A stretch of 64,000 nt of DNA from NCBI GenBank assembly GCA_963578105.1, contig CAUZBP010000018.1:4044-68043 (forward strand). The letters are read 5' to 3'. Source of the stretch: GCA-2718815 sp963578105. Lineage in GTDB: Bacteria > Planctomycetota > Planctomycetia > Pirellulales > Pirellulaceae. The position numbers were made by a program, and so were the translations under genes. Within the stretch, counting starts at the first letter, position 1. Every line of letters begins with the position of its first letter. Shown in pieces: positions 54,323-63,396 of the stretch. The notes beneath the pieces are model-generated. The model had not been told where the DNA came from. It saw only the letters and a list, made by a program, of their open reading frames with translations, and did not search any database.

Positions 54323-55996
54323 TTAAGAGATTGGGTACGTGTATTCCCCCTTTTCATTGTCGACTACTTTTTTCGCGTCCAGTACGTTTTGCACAAGCAA
54401 CTCCACATGCTGTTCCTCGACAAAAGGAGATAGCATGTACGACTTGAGACTAACAATCGATTCACCATCGTTTGTGTCCCGGTAGCAGTTGGTCATGGAC
54501 AGGTGAACGGACTGCCCGCGCATTGCCCGTGTTCGCAATTGCTGGAATATGCTGCGGTTGTATGTGTTGTGTCGTCGTAGTTCGTTACGGGCAGCAGGGT
54601 CGGATCGTTCACGTTCCAGGATGGTGCACGTGTCTACACCATCGGGATAAACACGAAATAGGGTGACTGGTCCACCACTGTCTCTATTCAGCACCGTGAT
54701 CGAAAGGTGTTGCTCCAACTGCTGGCGCAGCAGTTCGGCCATTTCCACAAGGTGTCCCAGTAGCGCGCGCATGCCTGTTTTTCCAAATAAGTTCAAGTTG
54801 GCATACGCTGCCAACACGCCACAGCCGCTGCGCGATGTTTCCAGCGTATAAAGTCCCGGATGTTGTTGACCTGTTTGGAATAAATAGGGCGTTTCATGAC
54901 GTTTACGCAGCAGTGGTTGCATGTCCTGACGTGCACGAACGAGAAAGAGACTTGAGACATACGGGGTAAAACCAGTCTTGTGAAAATCGATTCCGACGGA
55001 GTCGGCCAGATGTAACTTAGATATGCGGCGGTGGACCGTGGCCAACGCCCGTAGTGTCGGTTGGCGAAACCCCAACTCGTTTTCTTCAAAGTCGTAGTCG
55101 TTAAACACGGACCATGCCCAACCAATCACGGCGTCGGCGTGGATATGTGGACTGTAGTCGAGCTTGTATTCATCCACCAACTGATTCCGTAAATGCGTCA
55201 TCGATTCCAGGTCATCGATTCCAAACGCGTCAGTGGTTCCCATTGTCGCGATCATGGCGACAATTTTGTTCCCATTTTCGATTGCCTGTCGCGCTGCCAC
55301 CTCCAACTGATCAATCTGCATATGGTTTTGGGTGTCAGTGGGCACTTCAATGGCGCTTTTGGTTCCCAATCCCAACCAGCCCGCCACATGAAGTCGACAG
55401 GAATGACTCTGGGTCGAGGCAAGGATGACGCCGTTCTGTCCAACGCCGTGTGTCATCGCATCGGGAAATGCTTTTTCAACGCCCAGCTTGAGGCCGTAAA
55501 GGAGTGTGCCCGTGCCACCAAACGTGAACACTCCGTCCGCCTTTTCTGGATCGTAGCCGATCAACCGGCATGCCATGGCAGTCACGTTCACTTCAGCCAC
55601 CCCTACCTCGGCAGACGAATCCTCGGAGACCAGGTTTGGGTTGTAGATGGTTGGTAGCAGCCAACCGATGATGGCTGGAATGGATGCTGGCGCGTCGACG
55701 TTCATTTGAATATGCGGATGACCCCAAACGGGCATTCCCTGCAGCTTGTCCACGAGTAACTGAGTAACCCGTTCGACATCGCTGATGTGGGTGGGTACCA
55801 GCGTTTTCCGGGCTGCTTCGTAATCCGGTTGCTGCCTCTTGCCCAGGGTCGCGCTTTCCAATTTCATCGCATCGACCTGGTTCAATGTGCGAAGTATGGA
55901 AACGACAAGGTCTGTGTCGTGTGTTGGATCCGATGTGGGGCTTGGAAAGGCCTCACGTAGCCGTGCCAAAATGTCGTGGTAGGCCGCGATTGTCAT
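54323..55996 (-). CDS. Group II PLP-dependent decarboxylase
   Basis: 557 aa. The fold of glutamate/tyrosine/aromatic-amino-acid decarboxylases is recognisable: HPHIQMNVDAPASIPAIIGW, GGTGTLLYGLKLG, SHSCRLHVAGWLGLG, the cofactor-binding HADAVIGWAWS (residues 286-296) and the Schiff-base Lys340 in DSVGIDFHKTGFTPY. It should act in the cytoplasm on an amino acid. The substrate is not predictable: the closest subfamily in memory is the large 'pyridoxal-dependent decarboxylase' group found beside many bacterial operons. No partner transporter is nearby. Confidence 0.87.
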   Translation of the reverse strand: MTIAAYHDILARLREAFPSPTSDPTHDTDLVVSILRTLNQVDAMKLESATLGKRQQPDYEAARKTLVPTHISDVERVTQLLVDKLQGMPVWGHPHIQMNVDAPASIPAIIGWLLPTIYNPNLVSEDSSAEVGVAEVNVTAMACRLIGYDPEKADGVFTFGGTGTLLYGLKLGVEKAFPDAMTHGVGQNGVILASTQSHSCRLHVAGWLGLGTKSAIEVPTDTQNHMQIDQLEVAARQAIENGNKIVAMIATMGTTDAFGIDDLESMTHLRNQLVDEYKLDYSPHIHADAVIGWAWSVFNDYDFEENELGFRQPTLRALATVHRRISKLHLADSVGIDFHKTGFTPYVSSLFLVRARQDMQPLLRKRHETPYLFQTGQQHPGLYTLETSRSGCGVLAAYANLNLFGKTGMRALLGHLVEMAELLRQQLEQHLSITVLNRDSGGPVTLFRVYPDGVDTCTILERERSDPAARNELRRHNTYNRSIFQQLRTRAMRGQSVHLSMTNCYRDTNDGESIVSLKSYMLSPFVEEQHVELLVQNVLDAKKVVDNEKGEYTYPIS

Positions 55997-56711
55997 CGTG
56001 TTGCCGTTATATCGATCCTTCCGTCGCTTGGTTACCGTGCTTCTATCGTATCGCTATGGGCGGTCGGCGCGAATCAACGACCGATCTCGTTTGCAGGACT
56101 ACCCTGGTGAGTAACATGAGGGCGCGGAACCGGCCGGGATCCGCCTTTCTGCAGTCAGCCGGAATGGTAGCCAGTTGAAGTGTTCCGACCCTACGCTGGA
56201 TCGGATTCCGGCAAGCAGGGAAAAATCCGGTTCAATTCTGTCCCAGTCTGAAGTTTTCGTGGGGGAAAATTCCGGAAAATGTCTTCGCAGACAAATGATC
56301 CTGCTTGATTGAATCCGCACAATGACCAAGCTTACCATGTTGCTCACGGTTGGGAACTGAGTGTTCGGTCTTCAACTCGAAGAACGCTGCTGCGTCGTTG
56401 ATTCCGGTGTTTTCATGCTGCCGCAGGAAAAACACAACTGCTACCCAAGCCGTTTCCGTACGCGTCAGCCGGCAACATTCGGGAGGATTTCCTCAGCTTC
56501 TGGTGCTGAAAAACCAAGCCTTACGGGCGTGGAGATTGTTGCAGAAAAGGAATAGAATTTAACAGCTGGGTCAGTCGGGATTTCCAGTCGTCCTGTTGTG
56601 TCGGGGGGCAGTGTGACGTTAAGAGGCGTCTGAAGCACCTGCAACGAACTTGCAGTGGTATCGGAGCGAAGCGTTACGAACGGTTTGACGCCGGATAAAA
56701 GGATCTGAATC
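55997..56711. other. Long intergenic region, no convincing gene
   Basis: About 715 bases between divergent genes, the longest gap in the window. Several short frames occur. The best, 87 codons on the minus strand at 56465-56728, overlaps the start of the next gene and lacks a ribosome binding site. AAAGGATCTGAATC before 56712 is the next gene's ribosome binding site. It probably holds the promoter region of the oxyanion-transport cluster; I see no riboswitch I can name. Confidence 0.5.
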
Positions 56712-57950
56712 ATGCGAAGTTTCTGCACTATGGCCGTGCTGGCGATTCACCTCCACATCGTCCTGGATGCGGGAAGGAGTCATGCGTGTAATATTCCTGT
56801 GTTCCGATACGCACTTCAGCGCTGGGAACCGGACAATTACGAGTTGGTCGTTTTACACCATGAATCGTTGAACGACGAGCAATTGGAACTGTTGCAAACA
56901 CTTGAAGTGGCCAGGGAGGATCCCGTGTCGCCGGTCAATATCAATGTGCGCCTTGTCGCTTTGGACCAACCGCTGCAGCAGCGGGACCAACAGCTGTTAA
57001 GTCAAGTTGACCCTCCGGACGTGTCGCCGTGGATGTTGGTCAGCTATCCGGCGTTTACGAACACGGATCGACTCGCGTTCAGCGCTCCGTTCAACACGGA
57101 AACTGTGCAGGCGTTGCTCGATTCGCCCCTGCGACGCGTGGTTGTTGAACGGATTCTGTCCGGTGATTCGGCTGTCTGGGTACTGATCGAATCGGGAAAC
57201 CAAGTGCAGGATGATGCGGCGGAGCAAGTACTCAAGCGATGCCTTCAACAACTTGAAAAGACGCTCCAACTGCCAGGTCCGGTCGAAAATGAAATCGATG
57301 ATTTGTTCCCCACGGAGCAGTCGGCTTCCCCGGATGAGCAGGAACATCCTCCGATCCGTTTTGAATTGATCCGGATTTCTCGAGAAGTCGAGAACGAGCG
57401 AGTCTTTGTATCGATGCTTATCAACAGTGAGCCGGGTCTCCACGAATTTGATGAACCTGTTGCAATTCCAATTTTTGGTCGGGCGCGGTCCCACTTCGCG
57501 TTGGTTGGTCGAGGGATCAACGAGGAGAACATCGAAGAGTCCTGTCAATTCCTCGTGGGTGCCTGTTCCTGTGAAGTGAAATCACAAAATCCGGGTGCCG
57601 ACTTACTTGTCCGAGCAAATTGGGAGAGTGTTGTTACCGATGAGGATTACGACGATGTGTCTTCCCTGCAGTTAACCGGTTTGGGGTCTTTAGAAATAGA
57701 ACAGCCACAGGCTGAAATGTCCGGTGAAACGTCACCTACCGAGGTGACGCAAGAGAAACCGACGCTTCCTGCGGAAGACGTCAACAGCGAGGTACAGGGC
57801 GTACCGCTGACGAAGGTTTCGAACAAACGGATGTACCTGTCGACAGCGGTCGTTCTCGCCTTGGGGCTAGTTGTTGTGACTGTCGGCACCGTGTTGATCA
57901 AATATCGTCAAACCAATGGGTCCAATGGGGCTGAAGGACGTTTACGGTAG
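56712..57950 (+). CDS. Unknown exported protein with C-terminal membrane helix
   Basis: 412 aa with a signal peptide (MRSFCTMAVLAIHLHIVLDA) and ribosome binding site AAAGGATC. The mature part begins with ACNIPVFRYALQRWEPDNYE, a motif with one Cys that looks thioredoxin-fold-like, and continues with DVSPWMLVSYPAFTNTDRLA and LLDSPLRRVVVERILSGDSA. An acidic linker leads to a C-terminal helix (MYLSTAVVLALGLVVVTVGTV) and a short cytoplasmic tail. I do not recognise the family. It is followed, 217 bases later, by the FtsX-type permease and the whole transport cluster, so it may be a membrane-anchored accessory or substrate protein of that system. Confidence 0.72.
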   Translation: MRSFCTMAVLAIHLHIVLDAGRSHACNIPVFRYALQRWEPDNYELVVLHHESLNDEQLELLQTLEVAREDPVSPVNINVRLVALDQPLQQRDQQLLSQVDPPDVSPWMLVSYPAFTNTDRLAFSAPFNTETVQALLDSPLRRVVVERILSGDSAVWVLIESGNQVQDDAAEQVLKRCLQQLEKTLQLPGPVENEIDDLFPTEQSASPDEQEHPPIRFELIRISREVENERVFVSMLINSEPGLHEFDEPVAIPIFGRARSHFALVGRGINEENIEESCQFLVGACSCEVKSQNPGADLLVRANWESVVTDEDYDDVSSLQLTGLGSLEIEQPQAEMSGETSPTEVTQEKPTLPAEDVNSEVQGVPLTKVSNKRMYLSTAVVLALGLVVVTVGTVLIKYRQTNGSNGAEGRLR

Positions 57951-58167
57951 TGGTGGAACTGCGGACGGGGAGGAAGGTGGGACAACGGGTCTTTCGGTGT
58001 TCGTTTTGGAACTCCAGCACAACCATTGTGGCTGGGATTTCAAGATCGAGGATGTCCCGACCCCTGCCCGAACTACTCGTTGGTTCCAGTTGGTTTTGTT
58101 TCCTCGACCCGCAAGTCAAGTCTGCCGGGCAATAACAATTGACTCTGAAAAACAATTGACTCTAAAA

Positions 58168-59400
58168 ATGAAACTCAGCCATTTAGTTTGGAGAGAAATT
58201 GCCCATCGCCGGGGAAATTTTTGTTTAATGTTGATTTCGGTCGTTTTAGCGGTCGCCTGTGGCGTGTGTGCCATCACGCTGTTTGACGCGCAGCATCAAT
58301 ACAACCAGCAGCAGATCGGGGTGCTGGACAACGAAATTCGTAAAATCACCAAAAATATGGGCTTCAATATTTTAATCCTGCCACGCGATCAGAATTTGGC
58401 TGATTTTTACGCGGACGACTTCGCATCTCAAACGATGCCGGAATCTCACGTCGAGCAATTGGCCAAAAGTCGTGATGTGTTTACCATTCGTCATTTGCGT
58501 CCCGCACTCGTGCGTAAACTTACCTGGCACGAGGAGAATCGGCAGGTGATTTTGATGGGGGTGCGCGGCGTGGTGCCTTTTGCACATCGTAATCCCAAGA
58601 AACCCCTTGCGGATCCTGTTCCGCCCGGCAAGATCGATGTGGGCCATCTGTTGGCTCAGGAATTGGCAATAGCACCGGGACAGCGCGTGACATTGCTGGG
58701 AGTCGATTTCGAGGTGAACAAGGTCAATCCGGTGCGGGGCAACAAGGACGACATTACCGTGTGGGTTGATCTTGCTCAGGCTCAACAAATGCTTCATCTG
58801 CCGGGTAAGATCAATATGATTCAGGCCTTGGAATGCAACTGTGCGTCCGTTGACCGGTTGGCCGAGATCGAAGCCGAGGTTTCAGGCGTATTGAAAGACG
58901 AGGTACAGGTAGTTGAATTGGCAACCAAGGCCATTGCTCGCGCGAAGGCACGGACACGCGTGAGTGCAGAAGGGGAGGCCAGGTTGCAGCGATGGCGACG
59001 AATCGCGGCAGCCGTGATTCCTTTGACGATCTTCGCGGCTGGTCTCATGGTGGGCCTCTTGTCATTTGCAAATGTACGGCAGCGTCTGCAGGAGATTGGT
59101 ATTTTACGTGCACTGGGCTTGCGATCGAATCAACTGTTGGGGGTCTTATTGGCGAAACCGGCGGTGGTCGGTATGGTCGGGGCTGTGCTCGGGTATCTGG
59201 TGGGCATCGGCGGAGCCTGGAGCTTGGAGACCGTTTGGTTCATGTCCGCGGATTACCAGTCCCCGCCACAGTGGGTTTTCAAGTTCACGGTACTCCTGGT
59301 GGTGTTGTTGCTGACGCCTCTTTTGACGGTAATGGCTGGTTGGCTGCCGGCGTTTTACGCGAGTGGTAAAGATCCCGCGGAAACTTTAAACCTCGAGTAG
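58168..59400 (+). CDS. FtsX/MacB-type ABC transporter permease
   Basis: 410 aa from the ATG at 58168; the frame is open to 57916 but that part overlaps the previous gene and is not signal-like. No Shine-Dalgarno precedes the ATG; a 17-bp direct repeat does. Domain order is one N-terminal helix (NFCLMLISVVLAVACGVCAI), a periplasmic domain (residues about 45-280) and three C-terminal helices (IPLTIFAAGLMVGLLSFANV; VVGMVGAVLGYLVGIGGAWS; FTVLLVVLLLTPLLTVMAGW), with VRQRLQEIGILRALGLRSNQ typical of FtsX domains. This class moves lipoproteins or signals through mechanotransmission rather than importing small ions. Its ATPase follows immediately. Confidence 0.85.
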   Translation: MKLSHLVWREIAHRRGNFCLMLISVVLAVACGVCAITLFDAQHQYNQQQIGVLDNEIRKITKNMGFNILILPRDQNLADFYADDFASQTMPESHVEQLAKSRDVFTIRHLRPALVRKLTWHEENRQVILMGVRGVVPFAHRNPKKPLADPVPPGKIDVGHLLAQELAIAPGQRVTLLGVDFEVNKVNPVRGNKDDITVWVDLAQAQQMLHLPGKINMIQALECNCASVDRLAEIEAEVSGVLKDEVQVVELATKAIARAKARTRVSAEGEARLQRWRRIAAAVIPLTIFAAGLMVGLLSFANVRQRLQEIGILRALGLRSNQLLGVLLAKPAVVGMVGAVLGYLVGIGGAWSLETVWFMSADYQSPPQWVFKFTVLLVVLLLTPLLTVMAGWLPAFYASGKDPAETLNLE

Positions 59401-59407
59401 GAATTTG

Positions 59408-60109
59408 ATGTTGCTGGAACTGGAAAATGTGAGCAAAACGTTTTCGTGCAATGATCACCCGGTGCGGGCGGTAGAAGAGTTGTCGTTGCAACTCGACCGT
59501 GGTCAATTTACGGCGGTGTGTGGTCCCAGCGGATGTGGAAAATCAACATTACTACTGATTTGCGGCGGACTCTTGAGACCTGAGACGGGAACCGTGACCC
59601 TGCATGGACATGATCTGCTCTCTCTCTCGACCGAAAATCGGGCCAGCGTACGGGCGGCGCACATTGGCTTTGTGTTTCAGCAGTTTCATTTGGTACCGTA
59701 CCTGAATGTGCTCGACAACGTGTCGGTGGCGTCCCTCGGCCTACGTCCCGGATCCGCAGAGGATGGTGGCAGTGTGGAAACACGTGCGTTAGAGTTGATT
59801 GACCGCTTTGGTCTGCGAGACAGGATCCAGCATCTTCCCTCGGAACTTTCGACCGGCGAACGACAGCGCGTGGCGCTGGCTCGCGCCCTACTGAACCGGC
59901 CGAAGTTACTGCTGGCGGATGAACCGACAGGAAATCTGGACGAGGACAACAGCCAAGTTGTTCTGGATCACTTGCAGGAGTTTGCCGCCGCGGATGGCGC
60001 TGTGTTGCTGGTCACCCACGACGCTGCGGCGGCCGACCGGGCGGATTGCATGGTCCACATGGCAGGGGGTCAGATTGTCGACCCTGTGATGTCGAAAGGT
60101 GAGATGTGA
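59408..60109 (+). CDS. LolD/MacB-type ABC transporter ATPase
   Basis: 233 aa from the ATG at 59408, seven bases after the permease stop and just downstream of AGGAATTTG. Walker A is GPSGCGKST (about residues 39-47), the Q-loop segment VFQQFHLVPYLNVLDNV, the signature LSTGERQRVALARALL (Ser-Thr-Gly instead of Ser-Gly-Gly), Walker B LLLADEPTGNLDED and the H-loop VLLVTHDAA. It resembles LolD/MacB ATPases that pair with FtsX-type permeases. Its last codons overlap the start of the next gene (GTGA). Confidence 0.92.
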   Translation: MLLELENVSKTFSCNDHPVRAVEELSLQLDRGQFTAVCGPSGCGKSTLLLICGGLLRPETGTVTLHGHDLLSLSTENRASVRAAHIGFVFQQFHLVPYLNVLDNVSVASLGLRPGSAEDGGSVETRALELIDRFGLRDRIQHLPSELSTGERQRVALARALLNRPKLLLADEPTGNLDEDNSQVVLDHLQEFAAADGAVLLVTHDAAAADRADCMVHMAGGQIVDPVMSKGEM

Positions 60110-61638
60110 TCAGGTCCGGAGCACTTCATAACTTGTGGTTGTTGGCGCTCTTGTCGCTGGCGATTGCGGCAGGGTTAATTGCACTTCTGGTCTGGAATCC
60201 CCTGGCGCCACACTCGACAACTTCCAGTGGATCCTTGTTGATGTACTGTGCGGCGGGCATCCGTGTTCCGGTTGACCTGATTGCAGAAGAGTATGCTCGC
60301 CAGTCCTACGGCCAACCGGTTCAGTTACAATACAACGGGTCCAACACACTTTTGAGTCAACTTGAAGTTGCGCGAGTTGGTGACCTGTATCTGGCAGCGG
60401 ATGACAGCTACATGAAACTCGCGATTGAAAAAGGTTTGGTACGGGAATCACTCCCTGTCGCCCGGATTCGCCCAGTGATTGTGGTCCCGCGTGGCAATCC
60501 GAAAAACATCCGTACCGCGGACGATCTGTTGCGCCAGGACGTGCGTGTCGCATTAGGTAACCCCGATGCAGCAGCCGTTGGCAAGAAGGCTCGCAAGCTG
60601 ATGAAAGCTGCGGGGCATTGGGAGTCATTGTCGAAAAATGTGGTTGTATTCACCCCTACCGTCAACGAGATCGCCACAGCGGTGAAAATTGGCAGTGTTG
60701 ATGCGGGCATCGTATGGGATGCGACCGTTTCCCAGTACTCGGAATTGGAAGCGGTTCGAATTCCGGAACTTGATGTGGGGACAGCACAGATTGTGCTGGG
60801 GATCCTGACTTCATGCAAGCAACCCGTGTCGGCGTTGCGGTTTGCCCGATATTTGGCGGCGCGAGACAAGGGGCTAATGATCTTTCAGGAACAGGGATTC
60901 GAACCCGTAGACGGGGATAAGTGGGAAGTCACTCCTTCTCTCACGGTCTACAGCGGGGGAGTGAATCGTCTTGCCATTCAGTCGACGCTCGAAAAGTTTC
61001 AACAACGTGAAGGGGTGCAGATCGACGTGGTTTACAACGGTTGTGGAGTTCTCTGCGCGCAGATGAAGGCGATGCGCGAGGGAGAGCGACATGGCGCGTT
61101 TCCAGATGCATATTTTTCCTGCGATGTTTCATTCATGGAGCAAGTGAGTGACTTGTTTCTGGAGCCGGTCAGTGTTTCTGAAACCGACATGGTGATTGTT
61201 GCACAGACCGGAAATCCCCTTGGAATTCGCGTACTTCAGGACCTGACCCGTCCCGGCATTCGATTAGGAGTGGCCAATCCGGATGAAAGTGCATTGGGCG
61301 CCCTGACCCGTCAATTGTTGCGTGAATTGCAGATCGAACACGAGATTCAAGCCAATGTCAGTACCACAACACCGACTGCTGATCTGCTGATCAATGCGTT
61401 GAAAGTCGGGGGCCTCGAGGCTGCCATTGTGTATCGCGCCAATACGTCGCAGGTGGCTGACGAACTGGAAGTGATCGACATTAACCACTCGCTCGCCCGA
61501 GCCGTACAAACGTATGCCGAAGCCCACGACACGGTTCATCGTCATACTTTTCAGCGGCTGATGGCTGCCATCGGTCAGTCGCGATCGCAGTTCGAGGCGG
61601 CCGGCTTTCGCTACCTGCTGGATGTAGGGTCACCATGA
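60106..61638 (+). CDS. Membrane-tethered double substrate-binding protein, molybdate/tungstate type
   Basis: 510 aa, GTG start at 60106 overlapping the ATPase gene by 4 bases. One N-terminal helix (LWLLALLSLAIAAGLIALLV) tethers it. Two ModA/WtpA-like binding domains follow: residues about 44-270 (LLMYCAAGIRVPVDLIAEEY, VQLQYNGSNTLLSQLEVARV) and about 283-505 (LTVYSGGVNRLAIQSTLEKF, IDVVYNGCGVLCAQMKAMRE). The second domain replaces the usual Ser of the GSG-type anion loop with Cys (NGCGVLCAQ). A fused tandem binding protein of this kind is unusual. Stop overlaps the permease start by 4 bases (ATGA). Confidence 0.83.
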   Translation: MIRSGALHNLWLLALLSLAIAAGLIALLVWNPLAPHSTTSSGSLLMYCAAGIRVPVDLIAEEYARQSYGQPVQLQYNGSNTLLSQLEVARVGDLYLAADDSYMKLAIEKGLVRESLPVARIRPVIVVPRGNPKNIRTADDLLRQDVRVALGNPDAAAVGKKARKLMKAAGHWESLSKNVVVFTPTVNEIATAVKIGSVDAGIVWDATVSQYSELEAVRIPELDVGTAQIVLGILTSCKQPVSALRFARYLAARDKGLMIFQEQGFEPVDGDKWEVTPSLTVYSGGVNRLAIQSTLEKFQQREGVQIDVVYNGCGVLCAQMKAMREGERHGAFPDAYFSCDVSFMEQVSDLFLEPVSVSETDMVIVAQTGNPLGIRVLQDLTRPGIRLGVANPDESALGALTRQLLRELQIEHEIQANVSTTTPTADLLINALKVGGLEAAIVYRANTSQVADELEVIDINHSLARAVQTYAEAHDTVHRHTFQRLMAAIGQSRSQFEAAGFRYLLDVGSP

Positions 61639-62489
61639 TCCCGGCTGCACCCATTGACGAGTCCAGTGCATCCCGGGTGCCACAGCCACCCGGTCCGGCG
61701 GCACATCGTGTGGGGTCCGATTTTCCTTTCTATGCAGGACTCATTGTACTGGGGGGCGCGTACCTCTTTTTGCTACTGGCCATGTTGATCGCGGATCTGT
61801 TCTATACATCCCCTGACCACCTGTTGGCGGCGCTGGGAAAACCGGCCATTCAGTACTCCATTGTGTTGAGTCTTATTTCGTGCAGCGTCACGGCATTAAT
61901 TTCTCTCTGGGTAGCGGTTCCTATCGGTTACCTATTGGCGCGATATCGATTTCGCGGGCACAGTCTGCTGGATGCGATTTTGGATATTCCGATCGTGTTG
62001 CCTCCGCTGGTCGTGGGTTTGAGTCTTCTGATCTTGTTCCAGTTCTGGCCGTTTCGACTGGCAGCCGATTGGGTAGTCTATCAAATTCCGGCGGTGATTC
62101 TGGCGCAGTTCATGGTCGCTTGTGCCTTTGCAATACGCACATTGCGGTCCACCTTCGACCAGATCGACCCCCGTTGCGAGCAAGTTGCTTTAACGCTTGG
62201 CTGTACCCGGGCGCAGGCATTTTCCAGCGTTGTATTACCCGCAGCACGACGGGGTATCATCACCGCGGCCACATTAGCCTGGGCCCGATCGTTAGGTGAG
62301 TTCGGGCCTTTATTGATCTTTGCCGGAGCCACCCGGATGAAGACCGAGGTACTCTCTACGACGGTGTTTTTGGAACTGAGCGTGGGAGACCTGGAAGCGG
62401 CGGTGGCGGTGTCGATGATCATGATTGTGGCTGCCGTTGCTGTTCTGATGATTGCTCGTATTTGGGGTTCACGTGACTTGACGTTATGA
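61635..62489 (+). CDS. ModB/WtpB-like ABC transporter permease
   Basis: 284 aa. Several transmembrane helices are visible (YAGLIVLGGAYLFLLLAMLI; YSIVLSLISCSVTALISLWV; LDAILDIPIVLPPLVVGLSL), and the cytoplasmic EAA-type loop reads LGCTRAQAFSSVVLPAARRG followed by SLGEFGPLLIFAGATRMKTE, the usual molybdate/tungstate/sulfate importer permease pattern. Start overlaps the binding-protein gene by 4 bases. It should pair with the binding protein before it and the ATPase after it. Confidence 0.87.
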   Translation: MIPAAPIDESSASRVPQPPGPAAHRVGSDFPFYAGLIVLGGAYLFLLLAMLIADLFYTSPDHLLAALGKPAIQYSIVLSLISCSVTALISLWVAVPIGYLLARYRFRGHSLLDAILDIPIVLPPLVVGLSLLILFQFWPFRLAADWVVYQIPAVILAQFMVACAFAIRTLRSTFDQIDPRCEQVALTLGCTRAQAFSSVVLPAARRGIITAATLAWARSLGEFGPLLIFAGATRMKTEVLSTTVFLELSVGDLEAAVAVSMIMIVAAVAVLMIARIWGSRDLTL

Positions 62490-62555
62490 TCATGCTCCCT
62501 ACAACGTTTGATAGAAAACACGGTTCGCTGTCTTGGATCCAGAGAAAATTTGCAG

Positions 62556-63242
62556 ATGATTTGTGTTGACGATCTTTCCGTTTGCCTAGGCGACTTTGCT
62601 TTTAAAGGGGTGCAACTGCAAGTTCGCGAAGGTGGATACGGCGTCCTGATGGGTAAGACAGGCAGTGGCAAGACGACACTGCTTGAATCGATTGCCGGGT
62701 TGAAGCCAATTCAACAGGGCCGTATTGAACTCGGTGGCAGGACCGTGACCCACATGCGTCCGGCGGAACGCGGTATTGGATATGTGCCCCAGGATGGTGC
62801 GCTGTTTGCGACGATGACTGTTTACCAGCACCTGGCCTTTGCGCTGGTTGTGCGCGGAATCCGCCGTCAGGACGTGGAGCGCAGAATTGATGAAGTTGCG
62901 GGGCTCCTGGGAATCAGCGACCTGCTTCAGCGCAAACCGGCAGGTTTAAGCGGCGGTGAACGGCAACGGGTTGCGCTGGGGCGAGCCTTGTCGTTTGAAC
63001 CGCCCGTGCTGCTGCTGGACGAACCACTCAGCGCGCTGGACGATGACACGCGTTACCAGATGTACGATGTGATTCGTCGCGTGCGGGAACACACCCGGGT
63101 GACCACGTTGCACGTCACGCACAACCGGCAGGAGGCTTCAGAATTGGCAGATGTACTTTTCCAGATGACAGATGGAAAGGTATCTGAAGTGAGGGGTGGT
63201 CCAGAGGCAATTAGTAATCACATTGAAAATCCGGGTGGATGA
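62556..63242 (+). CDS. ModC-like ABC transporter ATPase
   Basis: 228 aa from the ATG at 62556, 66 bases after the permease stop; an in-frame start at 62508 adds 16 residues of poor quality. Walker A GKTGSGKTTLLE, Q-loop GYVPQDGALFATMTVYQHL, signature LSGGERQRVALGRALS, Walker B VLLLDEPLSALDDDTR and H-loop TTLHVTHNRQEAS are all intact. It matches the ATPases of molybdate, tungstate and sulfate importers. It lacks the C-terminal TOBE oxyanion-sensing domain of classical ModC (about 350 aa), so it resembles WtpC-short forms. Confidence 0.9.
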   Translation: MICVDDLSVCLGDFAFKGVQLQVREGGYGVLMGKTGSGKTTLLESIAGLKPIQQGRIELGGRTVTHMRPAERGIGYVPQDGALFATMTVYQHLAFALVVRGIRRQDVERRIDEVAGLLGISDLLQRKPAGLSGGERQRVALGRALSFEPPVLLLDEPLSALDDDTRYQMYDVIRRVREHTRVTTLHVTHNRQEASELADVLFQMTDGKVSEVRGGPEAISNHIENPGG

Positions 63243-63396
63243 AGAAATAAGGAAGGTTAACAAAGTCCACCGCGTCGCTTTAACGGGAAAAGCAATTTGC
63301 ATTGAAGGCCATTTTGAACGTTGAGAATGGCAAGCGATCCACTGTCAGGCAACGCTTCGTGATCATCGCAGGCCACAATCAATATCTGAACATTCC

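Noticed and set aside
56465..56728. 87-codon minus-strand frame before the transport cluster
   Set aside because: Overlaps the start of the gene at 56712, no ribosome binding site and no recognised relative, although composition is somewhat protein-like.
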